Of a DNA stretch of 21,564 bases, positions 14,526 through 21,545 are shown piece after piece. Numbering within the stretch: the first letter of the stretch is position 1; the number at the start of each line of letters is the position of its first letter. The notes beneath the pieces were generated by a model. That model saw nothing but the letters and a program-made list of their open reading frames with translations. It did not search any database and was not told the origin of the DNA. Source of the DNA: Pseudopedobacter sp036379295 (GTDB lineage: Bacteria > Bacteroidota > Bacteroidia > Sphingobacteriales > Sphingobacteriaceae); NCBI GenBank assembly GCA_036379295.1, contig DASVGY010000052.1, forward strand, positions 1 through 21,564, given 5' to 3'. A program made the translations under genes and the position numbers.

Positions 14526-16451
14526 ATGATTAAGATTACCCTCCCTGATGGTTCCACACGGGATTATGAAAAAGGAACCAATGCGCACCAGATAGCGCTT
14601 TCGATATCAGAAGGTTTAGCCCGTAATGTTTTGGCTGCCGAAGTTGATGGCAAAGTGGTAGATTCTTCGATGCCAATAGAGAATGATGCCAGCGTTAAAT
14701 TATTAACCTGGAATGATACCGACGGAAAATCAACTTTTTGGCATTCTTCTGCCCATTTATTAGCAGAAGCTTTAGAGGCTTTGTATCCAGGAACAAAATT
14801 CGGTATTGGACCAGCAATTGAAACCGGTTTTTATTACGATGTAGATTTTGGCGAGAGAGAATTTTCTTCAGACGATTTCAAAAAAATTGAAGACAAAATT
14901 TTGGAATTGGCCCGCAATAAATCAGCTTTTGTAAAAGCTGGCGTAAGTAAGGCTGATGCAATTAAATATTTTGAGGACAAAGGCGACGAGTACAAGCTGG
15001 ATTTAATTAAAGATTTAGAAGACGGGAAAATCACTTTTTACACACAAGGAAATTTTACCGATTTATGCCGAGGCCCGCACATTCCGAATACCGGTTTTAT
15101 AAAAGCCGTAAAACTGATGAACGTTGCTGGTGCGTACTGGCGTGGAGATGAAAGCAGAAAACAACTTACCCGTATTTACGGCGTAACTTTCCCTAAACAA
15201 AGTGAGCTTACAGAATATCTTCACATGATTGAAGAAGCTAAAAAGCGTGATCACCGTAAATTGGGTAAAGAATTAGAATTGTTTGCTTTTTCAGAAAAAG
15301 TGGGGATGGGCTTGCCTTTATGGTTGCCCAAAGGAACCGCTTTGCGTGAACGTTTGGTTAGTTTCTTGCAAAAAGCGCAGCAAAAAGCAGGATATGATCA
15401 GGTGATTACGCCGCACATCGGGCACAAAAATTTGTATGTTACTTCTGGTCATTACGATAAATATGGAGCAGATTCTTTTCAGCCGATAAAAACTCCACAA
15501 GAAGGAGAGGAGTTTTTCTTGAAGCCGATGAACTGTCCGCACCATTGCGAGATTTATAAAACAAAGCCCCGCTCCTATAAAGATTTACCCATCAGGCTGG
15601 CCGAGTTTGGTACAGTTTACCGTTACGAGCAAAGTGGAGAGTTACATGGTTTAACTCGCGTTAGAGGTTTTACTCAGGATGATGCACACTTATTTTGCCG
15701 TCCAGATCAAGTAAAAGAAGAATTTAAAAAGGTAATTGATTTGGTGTTGTATGTTTTCAAAGCTTTAGGTTTTGAGAATTACACCGCACAAGTTTCCCTT
15801 CGCGATCCTAATAATAAAGCGAAATATATTGGTAGTGATGAAAACTGGGATTTAGCAGAAAGTGCAATTATTGAAGCAGCTGCAGAAAAAGGTTTAACTA
15901 CAGTTGTTGAATTAGGCGAAGCAGCTTTCTACGGCCCAAAACTGGATTTCATGGTGAAGGATGCGCTAGGCAGAAAATGGCAGTTAGGAACGATACAGGT
16001 TGATTATAATTTACCAGAGCGTTTCGAGCTGGAATATACTGGTAACGATAATCAAAAGCACCGTCCGGTAATGATTCACCGAGCCCCGTTTGGGTCGTTA
16101 GAGCGCTTTGTTGCAGTGCTTATTGAGCACTGTGCTGGTAACTTTCCGTTATGGTTAACACCCGAACAATTTATTGTGCTGCCGATTTCAGAAAAATATG
16201 AGGAATATGGAAAAAAAGTTTTAGAATCACTTAATAATTCCGATATTCGCGGACTAATTGACTTTCGGGATGAGAAAATCGGACGAAAAATTAGGGATGC
16301 CGAAGTCAAAAAGATTCCTTTTATGTTGATTATAGGAGAGAAAGAGATGGAGGATGGTACGGTTTCTGTAAGAAAACATGGAGATGGCGATCAAGGGAGT
16401 ATGCGTATAGAAGAATTTAGCAGTCATCTTCAAAAAGAAATTTTAGTGTAA
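14526..16451 (+). CDS. thrS: threonyl-tRNA synthetase
   Basis: ThrRS charges tRNA-Thr and edits mischarged serine. The 641-residue protein has the bacterial full-length layout. An N-terminal TGS domain (1-61) comes first. The editing domain (about 65-225) has H73 and H77 in HSSAH, and C181 and H185 in DLCRGPH. The class II catalytic core (about 245-540) has zinc ligands C337 in MNCPHH, H388 in DDAHLF and H518 in MIHRAP, with motif 2 FGTVYRYE and motif 3 PFGSLERF. An anticodon-binding domain (about 545-641) ends the protein. All active-site residues are present. The gene heads the translation operon; infC starts 22 bases after its stop. The leader has a -7 promoter motif and a hairpin that may serve autoregulation. 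Confidence 0.98.
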   Translation: MIKITLPDGSTRDYEKGTNAHQIALSISEGLARNVLAAEVDGKVVDSSMPIENDASVKLLTWNDTDGKSTFWHSSAHLLAEALEALYPGTKFGIGPAIETGFYYDVDFGEREFSSDDFKKIEDKILELARNKSAFVKAGVSKADAIKYFEDKGDEYKLDLIKDLEDGKITFYTQGNFTDLCRGPHIPNTGFIKAVKLMNVAGAYWRGDESRKQLTRIYGVTFPKQSELTEYLHMIEEAKKRDHRKLGKELELFAFSEKVGMGLPLWLPKGTALRERLVSFLQKAQQKAGYDQVITPHIGHKNLYVTSGHYDKYGADSFQPIKTPQEGEEFFLKPMNCPHHCEIYKTKPRSYKDLPIRLAEFGTVYRYEQSGELHGLTRVRGFTQDDAHLFCRPDQVKEEFKKVIDLVLYVFKALGFENYTAQVSLRDPNNKAKYIGSDENWDLAESAIIEAAAEKGLTTVVELGEAAFYGPKLDFMVKDALGRKWQLGTIQVDYNLPERFELEYTGNDNQKHRPVMIHRAPFGSLERFVAVLIEHCAGNFPLWLTPEQFIVLPISEKYEEYGKKVLESLNNSDIRGLIDFRDEKIGRKIRDAEVKKIPFMLIIGEKEMEDGTVSVRKHGDGDQGSMRIEEFSSHLQKEILV

Positions 16452-16462
16452 ATAATAAAGAT

Positions 16463-16467
16463 GGAGG
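16463..16467 (+). promoter_or_regulatory. strong Shine-Dalgarno GGAGG deciding the infC start
   Basis: GGAGG lies 6 bases before the ATT at 16474 and 18 bases before the TTG at 16486. Most genes in this window have no Shine-Dalgarno at all, so its presence here points to ATT as the true start. It also lies inside a five-codon frame ATG 16461 to TAG 16478 that overlaps the ATT. Confidence 0.7.
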
Positions 16468-16473
16468 ACAATC

Positions 16474-17028
16474 ATTAGACCTAAATTGAATCCGAATAGA
16501 GGCAGAAGACAAACTGAGCCCGCTCATAATATCAATAAGCGTATTAGAGCCAGGGAAGTAAGGGTAGTAGGAGAGGATATAGAGCAAGGAGTTTACCCTA
16601 TAGAAAAAGCGTTAGCAATGGCAGATGAAATGGATCTTGACTTAGTCGAGATTTCACCTAATGCTAACCCACCAGTATGTAAAATCGTTGATTATAATAA
16701 GTTTGTTTACGAACAGAAAAAAAAGCTGAAAGAAATTAAGGCTAATGCTAAACAAACAGTAATTAAGGAAATTAGATTTGGGCCGAATACAAACGACCAC
16801 GATTTCCAATTTAAATTAAAACATGCGGTTTCATTTCTAGAAAATGGAGAGAAAGTTAGAGCTTACGTTCATTTTAAGGGAAGAGCCATTGTTTATAAAG
16901 AACAGGGAGAAATTTTATTATTGAAATTTGCTCAGGCTTTAGAAGACGTAGGTAAAGTTGAACTATTACCTAAGTTGGAAGGTAAACGCATGTTCTTAAC
17001 GGTAGCGCCTAAAACGGGAAAAAATTAA
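16474..17028 (+). CDS. infC: translation initiation factor IF-3, probable AUU start
   Basis: IF-3 binds the 30S subunit, keeps it apart from 50S and checks the start codon. The product has the N-domain with the signature region DLVEISPNANPPVCKI, a lysine-rich linker helix, and the C-domain beginning near IKEIRFGPNTNDHDF and ending in LTVAPKTGKN. I place the start at ATT 16474, giving about 184 residues beginning (M)RPKLNPNRGRRQTE. The ATT is in frame, follows GGAGG by 6 bases, and no ATG exists between the upstream in-frame stop (16456) and residue 50 or so. The alternative TTG at 16486 has no ribosome site at a useful distance. AUU starts are the classic autoregulatory feature of infC in enterobacteria. 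The gene sits between thrS and rpmI, its usual place. Confidence 0.95.
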   Translation: MRPKLNPNRGRRQTEPAHNINKRIRAREVRVVGEDIEQGVYPIEKALAMADEMDLDLVEISPNANPPVCKIVDYNKFVYEQKKKLKEIKANAKQTVIKEIRFGPNTNDHDFQFKLKHAVSFLENGEKVRAYVHFKGRAIVYKEQGEILLLKFAQALEDVGKVELLPKLEGKRMFLTVAPKTGKN

Positions 17029-17058
17029 TATACACAGGTTAAATTAACAAGCATTATT

Positions 17059-17259
17059 ATGCCAAAAATGAAAACCAATTCTAGTGCAAAAAAGCGTTTT
17101 TCGCTTACTGGAACCGGTAAAATCAAAAGAAAGGATGCCTACAAAAGTCACATCCTAACAAAAAAGACGACAAAGCAAAAACGTAACTTAACCACCACCA
17201 GCTATGTATCAGATGGTGATTTAGGAAATGTTAGACGCATGCTTTGCATCGGAAAGTAA
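17059..17259 (+). CDS. rpmI: 50S ribosomal protein L35
   Basis: The 66-residue basic protein starts PKMKTNSSAKKRFSLTGTG, the recognised L35 N-terminus, and has the usual length. It binds 23S rRNA in the large subunit. It lies 30 bases after infC and 74 bases before rplT in the standard infC-rpmI-rplT order, so it is part of the same transcript as thrS. No Shine-Dalgarno is seen. Confidence 0.97.
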   Translation: MPKMKTNSSAKKRFSLTGTGKIKRKDAYKSHILTKKTTKQKRNLTTTSYVSDGDLGNVRRMLCIGK

Positions 17260-17289
17260 TTAAGTATTAACCAGGGATTGGGTTTAAGT

Positions 17290-17307
17290 AATAGTTTAAA
17301 TACTATT
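17290..17307 (+). promoter_or_regulatory. small stem-loop in the rpmI-rplT spacer
   Basis: AATAGT (17290-17295) can pair with ACTATT (17302-17307) around TTAAAT, 26 bases before the rplT ATG. It is AT-only except one pair, so weak. L20 controls its own operon in several bacteria by binding mRNA, but I see no clear 23S-like site here. Confidence 0.25.
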
Positions 17308-17333
17308 CACCTCTTACCAAAAACAATTAAATT

Positions 17334-17678
17334 ATGCCACGTTCGGTTAACGCAGTAGCGTCAAGAAGAAGAAGAAAGAAAGTCCTAAAAATGGCCAGAG
17401 GCTACTGGGGCTCAAGAAGTAAGGTTTTTACCATTGCTAAAAATACTGTTGAAAAAGGTTTACAATACGCTTTCAGAGACAGAAAAGTTAAGAAAAGAGA
17501 ATTTAGAGGATTATGGATACAACGTATCAACGCGGCAACACGTGAACACGGAATGTCTTACTCTCAATTTATTGGAAAAGTTGCTGCTAAAAATATTGGC
17601 TTAAACAGAAAAGTTTTAGCTGATTTAGCAATGAATGATCCAAAAGCTTTTGCAGCTATTGTTGATGCAGTAAAGTAA
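17334..17678 (+). CDS. rplT: 50S ribosomal protein L20
   Basis: The 114-residue protein has the family N-terminal arginine-rich tail (PRSVNAVASRRRRKKVLK) and the conserved core motifs ARGYWGSRS, KREFRGLWIQRINAA and MSYSQFI. L20 is an early 50S assembly protein that binds 23S rRNA. It is the last gene of the thrS-infC-rpmI-rplT unit and is followed after 27 bases by a strong terminator hairpin. Length and residues are fully normal. Confidence 0.98.
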   Translation: MPRSVNAVASRRRRKKVLKMARGYWGSRSKVFTIAKNTVEKGLQYAFRDRKVKKREFRGLWIQRINAATREHGMSYSQFIGKVAAKNIGLNRKVLADLAMNDPKAFAAIVDAVK

Positions 17679-17705
17679 TATAGAATTACCGTTTTAGATA
17701 AAAAG

Positions 17706-17734
17706 AAGGAGTTTAGCAATAGACTCCTTTTTTT
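17706..17734 (+). terminator. intrinsic terminator of the thrS-rplT operon
   Basis: AAGGAGT (17706-17712) pairs with ACTCCTT (17723-17729) around a ten-base loop, and the 3' arm runs into seven T residues (17728-17734). It lies 27 bases after the rplT stop. Confidence 0.9.
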
Positions 17735-17789
17735 ATGTGCTATTTTTTTATCGGTTGGCCAGATTTTCTTTGAAAAGGTAAGCGGTGCA

Positions 17790-17872
17790 GCTCATTCGGG
17801 CTAGTCCGGCTTTCCGTTACAAGCATTGGCAAAAATTTTGGCTGTGGGCTTTTCACTGCAATCTGGTTTAGG
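17790..17872 (+). repeat. diverged intergenic repeat, copy A
   Basis: This GC-richer stretch between two convergent genes shares blocks with the reverse strand of 18606-18669. Both have GCT-x-T-CCGTT (CCGTT at 17814-17818 here), then a 32-34 base hairpin-like middle, then TCACTGC-x-ATC (17853-17863 here). It also starts with GCTCATTCGGGCTAGTCC. I recall this kind of element (a CCGxT block, a T/A-run stem-loop, a CACTxCAATC block) as common between genes in Pedobacter and Flavobacterium relatives. It carries no coding frame. It is more diverged than copy B because its stem is mostly lost. Confidence 0.5.
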
Positions 17873-17927
17873 AAGTTCAATCAGTGTTTCCTAAAAAGGG
17901 TTAAAGACCTGCGTTAGTTGTAGGGGT

Positions 17928-18434
17928 CTATTGTAAAACTTTTTCAAAAGCCTTGCGGGCGCTATTTCTAAAATAAACTTCGCCACAGTAGGTGTAACCT
18001 AATTTTTCAAAAATATTTAGCATTGCATGGTTATCAAAATTTGTATCAGCTTTAACGCTGAAAATATAATTGTTTAGCGCAAACTCTTCAATTAGCGCAA
18101 TCATTTTTTTAGCCAACCCTTTTCCTAGGTAGTTTTTATGGATTGCCACTCGATGAAATACTACGAAGTCACCGTTCGTTAACCATTTTCCTTTCAAATT
18201 TGCGTATTCGGGTTCGTCGTTAATTATGATGGCGCAATAACCCAGTATAACTCTACCATCAGTTAAAATAAAACCCTGTTCTTTTTCGATGTCTTGTTGA
18301 ATAATCTCTAGGTTCGGGTAACCATCTTGCCATTGTTTGCTGCCGTCTTTTCTGCGGCGTTCGATGGCTTGTTTCAAAATCTCCCAAATTTCGTTTGCTT
18401 GAGCTAAAGCTGCTTTTTGTAGTTGGATTTCCAT
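17928..18434 (-). CDS. GNAT family N-acetyltransferase
   Basis: The 168-residue protein has the GNAT fold that moves an acetyl group from acetyl-CoA to an amine. Motif A is seen as VFHRVAIHKNYLGKGLAKKM (92-111), with the acetyl-CoA loop N101-x-x-G104-x-G106. Motif B follows as NHAMLNIFEKLGY (135-147), with the common N-x-x-A-x-x-x-Y/F pattern. The N-terminal helix pair (EIWEILKQAIERRRKDGSKQ) is of the type found in uncharacterised Bacteroidota GNATs. The substrate cannot be told; small molecules such as amino acids or polyamines are as likely as proteins. It has no membrane segment. The gene stands alone, convergent with the ribosomal operon. A weak stem AGACC/GGTCT after its stop is at best a poor terminator. 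Confidence 0.9.
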   Translation of the reverse strand: MEIQLQKAALAQANEIWEILKQAIERRRKDGSKQWQDGYPNLEIIQQDIEKEQGFILTDGRVILGYCAIIINDEPEYANLKGKWLTNGDFVVFHRVAIHKNYLGKGLAKKMIALIEEFALNNYIFSVKADTNFDNHAMLNIFEKLGYTYCGEVYFRNSARKAFEKVLQ

Positions 18435-18800
18435 TACGCGTTTAATTTAGCTATTGCGATTTGATTTTTGTGTAAGAAAAAGTAATTTAAATAAGTGCGT
18501 TTTTTTGATGAGCAAAGCTTTTAGTAAGACTCGGGTTTAAGGAACTATTGATGGTTGTTAAACACACTTTTAATTAAAGCGAAGTTTTTTTAAAAAGATT
18601 TACTTGCGTTAACGATGGCAGTGACATCCTTTTTTGCTCATCTGCAAAAAAGATACAACGGACAGCGTGTTAAAACGCCCTAATCATAAAGCGACGTTAC
18701 TATCGAATTATGTTTAAAAAAAATAAAACCCATCAAAATTGACTGGCTTTAAAAATGATTATCGTTAAAAATAAATAAGTGTAACAAAAAAAAATAAAAT
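18435..18800. other. AT-rich spacer holding repeat copy B
   Basis: Apart from the repeat at 18606-18669 this 366-base stretch has no coding frame I can support. It contains long T and A runs and no exact TAnnTTTG motif placed for the acetyltransferase, which starts at 18434. Confidence 0.5.
18606..18669 (-). repeat. diverged intergenic repeat, copy B, with perfect hairpin
   Basis: The core is a 9-bp perfect stem, CTTTTTTGC at 18629-18637 against GCAAAAAAG at 18644-18652, with a six-base loop. It is flanked by GATGGCAGTGA on the left and ACAACGGACAGC on the right. Read on the minus strand, the flanks match copy A (CCGTT, then TCACTGC-x-ATC with near-equal spacing). The left edge GCGTTAACG and the sequence CGCCCTAATC just beyond the right edge also fit the layout I recall for such elements. 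It is not a terminator of any gene here, since it lies far from both neighbours. Confidence 0.6.
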
Positions 18801-19085
18801 TTAGTTTCCTCTGTAAGTTGCGTAACCATAAGCCGAAAGTGTTATTGGAACATGGTAATGATTGCCGTCTTTAATTTGGAATACCACTTCTATAAAAGGG
18901 TAAAAGCTTTCTGTACCGCTTTTTTTGAAATAATCTGCAGTTAAATAGGTGAGTCTGTAAATTCCTAAATTTGATTGTAGTAAAATTGGGAGTTTGTAAG
19001 TCTTTTAATAGTGTAAGTAATTCAATCTTCGAAGACGTAATTGTTATACCAAATATGCTTCTTCTTTGAAAAAGTAGCGAGCTTA
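18801..19085 (-). pseudogene. uraH: decayed 5-hydroxyisourate hydrolase gene (3' part)
   Basis: The minus strand, ending at TAA 18803-18801, encodes an intact C-terminal part: SNLGIYRLTYLTADYFKKSG, then ESFYPFIEVVFQIKD, HYHVPITLSAYGY and the end TYRGN. This is the transthyretin-like HIU hydrolase, which opens 5-hydroxyisourate after urate oxidation. The family's C-terminal tetrapeptide is usually YRGS or YRGT, here YRGN. Upstream, in another frame, GITITSSK followed by a LLKDL segment fits the next part of the family (TSSKTD-x-NGR-x-x-DLLP) with a frameshift near 18995. The N-terminal HILD region and a start codon are missing, so no working enzyme can be made. No other urate-pathway gene is in the window. 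Confidence 0.8.
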
Positions 19086-19224
19086 GCGCTAACAGCATCC
19101 TTAGCCCGATGTAATATAAACCTGCAGCAAATGCAACGACGCGAAAAGACTTGCAGTGAATAGCCGCGGCTAGTTTCTAAAACATTAAAGCCCAGCTTCT
19201 ACCAAAATAAACCCGTTGCTCCAT
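19086..19224. other. unassigned, locally GC-richer segment replacing the 5' end of uraH
   Basis: Where the start of uraH should lie, the sequence turns GC-richer and shows short palindromes (TTAGCGCTAA at 19083-19092, TAGCCGCGGCTA at 19161-19172). No intact frame is present, though the minus strand has a short hydrophobic run VVAFAAGLYYIGLRMLL. The texture resembles repeat or junction DNA more than a gene. I could not name a family. Confidence 0.35.
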
Positions 19225-19257
19225 AAAAAAACCTCGCCGCGATTAACGACAAGGTTT
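19225..19257 (-). terminator. intrinsic terminator of the aconitase gene
   Basis: On the minus strand, 19257-19247 pairs with 19239-19229 in an 11-bp stem (AAACCTTGTCG against CGGCGAGGTTT, two G-U wobbles) around a seven-base loop. The 3' arm runs into seven T residues (19231 to 19225). It lies 20 bases after the aconitase stop. Confidence 0.9.
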
Positions 19258-19277
19258 AAAATAATAGCTAGCTAAAA

Positions 19278-21545
19278 TTAAGCTACTATGTTTTTGCGAA
19301 TGATGTTAAGCGCTGCACCTGCTTTAAACCACTCGATTTGCTGAGCGTTGTAAGTATGGTTAACGTTAAATTTATCAACAGTTCCATCGGCATGGTTCAA
19401 CACAATTTCTAAAGGTTTGCCCGGTGTAAAGGTAGTTAAACCATTAATATCGATATTGTCATCTTCCTGTATTTTATCATAATCTGCATTGTCTGTAAAT
19501 GTTAAAGCTAACATCCCCTGCTTTTTCAAGTTTGTTTCATGTATACGAGCAAAAGATTTTACCAATACTGCCCTAACGCCTAAGAAACGAGGTTCCATGG
19601 CTGCGTGTTCTCTTGACGATCCTTCGCCGTAATTTTCATCGCCAACCACAATACTACCAATTCCTGCAGCTTTATATGCTCTTTGCGTTGCGGGTACTGG
19701 TCCGTATTCGCCATTTAGTTGGTTTTTCACCGTGTCGGTTTTTTCATTGAAGTAATTTACAGCTCCAATTAACATATTGTTTGAAATGTTATCTAAATGA
19801 CCACGGAATTTTAACCATGGACCTGCCATAGAAATATGGTCGGTGGTACATTTTCCTTTTGCCTTGATCAACAGTTTTAAGCCCTTTAAGTCTGTGCCTT
19901 CCCAAGCTTCAAATGGTTCTAACAATTGTAAACGGTGTGAGGTAGGAGAAACGATTACCTCAACGCCTGAGCCGTCTTCCGCTGGCGCCTGGTAGCCTGC
20001 ATCTTCTACCGCAAAACCTTTTGAAGGCAGTTCATCGCCGTAAGGCGCATCTAACATTACTTCTTCGCCGTTTGCGTTGGTTAAAGTATCTGTTAAAGGA
20101 TTAAAATCTAATCGACCTGAGATTGCAATTGCTGCTACCATTTCTGGCGATGCTACAAATGCGCAAGTATTTGGGTTGCCATCTGCTCTTTTAGCAAAAT
20201 TTCTGTTGAAAGAGTGAACGATCGTATTTCTTTCTTGTCTTTCGGCACCTACTCTGTCCCACATGCCAATACATGGTCCGCAGGCGTTAGTGAAAATTGT
20301 TGCGTCTAAATCTTCGAAAGTTTTTAATAAACCGTCTCTATCTGCTGTGTAGCGAACCTGCTCTGAGCCGGGGTTGATACCAAAAGAAGATTTTGTGCCG
20401 AGTTTTTTTTCAATGGCCTGGCGAGCGATAGATGCTGCTCTGGATAAATCTTCGTAAGAGGAGTTTGTACAAGAACCAATTAAGCCCCATTCTACTCTTA
20501 AAGGCCAGTCGTTTGTTACTGCTGCCTCTTTCATTTTAGATACCGGCGTAGCCAAATCTGGTGTAAAAGGGCCGTTTAAATGTGGTTCTAGTTCAGATAA
20601 ATTTATTTCTACAATCTCATCAAAATATAATTCTGGATTTGCGTAAACCTCTGGGTCGGCGGTTAAATGTTCTTTAATTTTATTAGCTGCATCGGCCACA
20701 TCGTTACGGTTGGTAGCTCTTAAATAGCGTTCCATTGATTCATCGTAACCAAAAGTAGAAGTTGTTGCGCCAATTTCTGCACCCATGTTGCAGATAGTTC
20801 CTTTTCCGGTACATGACATCGATGTTGCGCCTTCGCCAAAATATTCTACAATTGCTCCGGTACCACCTTTTACGGTTAAAATGCCTGCTACTTTTAAAAT
20901 AACATCTTTAGGAGCAGTCCAACCGCTTAATTTACCGGTTAATTTTACACCAATTAGTTTTGGGAATTTAAGCTCCCAAGGCAATCCTGCCATTACATCA
21001 CATGCATCAGCACCACCAACACCAATTGCTAACATTCCTAAACCACCTGCGTTAACGGTATGAGAATCGGTACCTATCATCATCCCACCAGGGAAAGCAT
21101 AATTTTCAAGAACAACCTGGTGGATAATTCCAGCACCCGGTTTCCAAAAGCCAATTCCGTATTTGTTTGATACTGAACCCAGGAAATCAAAAACTTCTTT
21201 ACTTTCTGTATTTGCTTTGTTTAAGTCTGCTTCGGCACCAACTTTTGCTTGAATCAAATGGTCGCAATGCGCTGTTGAAGGAACGGCTACTTTTGAGCGT
21301 CCGGCTTGCATAAACTGTAATAAAGCCATTTGCGCTGTTGCATCTTGCATAGCTACTCGGTCTGGGGCAAAGTCAACATAAGAGCTTCCTCTTTGGTAGG
21401 TTTCTGTAGCTTCTCCGTCCCAAAGATGCGCATAAAGAATTTTTTCTGTAAGGGTTAAAGGTTTGCCAACAAGCTTGCGAGCTGCTTCTACGCGACTTGC
21501 GAAGTTTGCATACACCTTTTCGATCATGTCTATATCAAATGCCAT
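19278..21545 (-). CDS. acn: aconitate hydratase, mitochondrial type
   Basis: Aconitase converts citrate to isocitrate through cis-aconitate in the citric acid cycle, using a [4Fe-4S] cluster. At 755 residues without a targeting sequence, the protein has the length and domain order of mitochondrial ACO2, unlike the about 890-residue AcnA or the AcnB domain order. Cluster ligands are C359 in GSCTNSS and C422 plus C425 in NACGPCIG. Other active-site landmarks are QDATAQM (67-73), D160-S161-H162 and GEGSSREHAAMEPR (640-653), with the catalytic serine in SSREH. Domains 1-3 cover about 1-500, and the swivel domain 4 about 530-755. The ATG at 21545 is 19 bases from the right edge, so the promoter is outside. 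Transcription ends at the strong hairpin at 19225-19257. No other citric acid cycle gene is in view. Confidence 0.98.
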   Translation of the reverse strand: MAFDIDMIEKVYANFASRVEAARKLVGKPLTLTEKILYAHLWDGEATETYQRGSSYVDFAPDRVAMQDATAQMALLQFMQAGRSKVAVPSTAHCDHLIQAKVGAEADLNKANTESKEVFDFLGSVSNKYGIGFWKPGAGIIHQVVLENYAFPGGMMIGTDSHTVNAGGLGMLAIGVGGADACDVMAGLPWELKFPKLIGVKLTGKLSGWTAPKDVILKVAGILTVKGGTGAIVEYFGEGATSMSCTGKGTICNMGAEIGATTSTFGYDESMERYLRATNRNDVADAANKIKEHLTADPEVYANPELYFDEIVEINLSELEPHLNGPFTPDLATPVSKMKEAAVTNDWPLRVEWGLIGSCTNSSYEDLSRAASIARQAIEKKLGTKSSFGINPGSEQVRYTADRDGLLKTFEDLDATIFTNACGPCIGMWDRVGAERQERNTIVHSFNRNFAKRADGNPNTCAFVASPEMVAAIAISGRLDFNPLTDTLTNANGEEVMLDAPYGDELPSKGFAVEDAGYQAPAEDGSGVEVIVSPTSHRLQLLEPFEAWEGTDLKGLKLLIKAKGKCTTDHISMAGPWLKFRGHLDNISNNMLIGAVNYFNEKTDTVKNQLNGEYGPVPATQRAYKAAGIGSIVVGDENYGEGSSREHAAMEPRFLGVRAVLVKSFARIHETNLKKQGMLALTFTDNADYDKIQEDDNIDINGLTTFTPGKPLEIVLNHADGTVDKFNVNHTYNAQQIEWFKAGAALNIIRKNIVA

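Noticed and set aside
18630..18651. terminator for the acetyltransferase or aconitase
   Set aside because: The hairpin is upstream of the acetyltransferase start and about 600 bases past the aconitase terminator; its flanks match the repeat family instead.
18871..19098. 75-residue minus-strand frame near the GC-rich segment
   Set aside because: It mixes frames of the decayed uraH; its last part is the wrong frame of the clear TYRGN-ending product.
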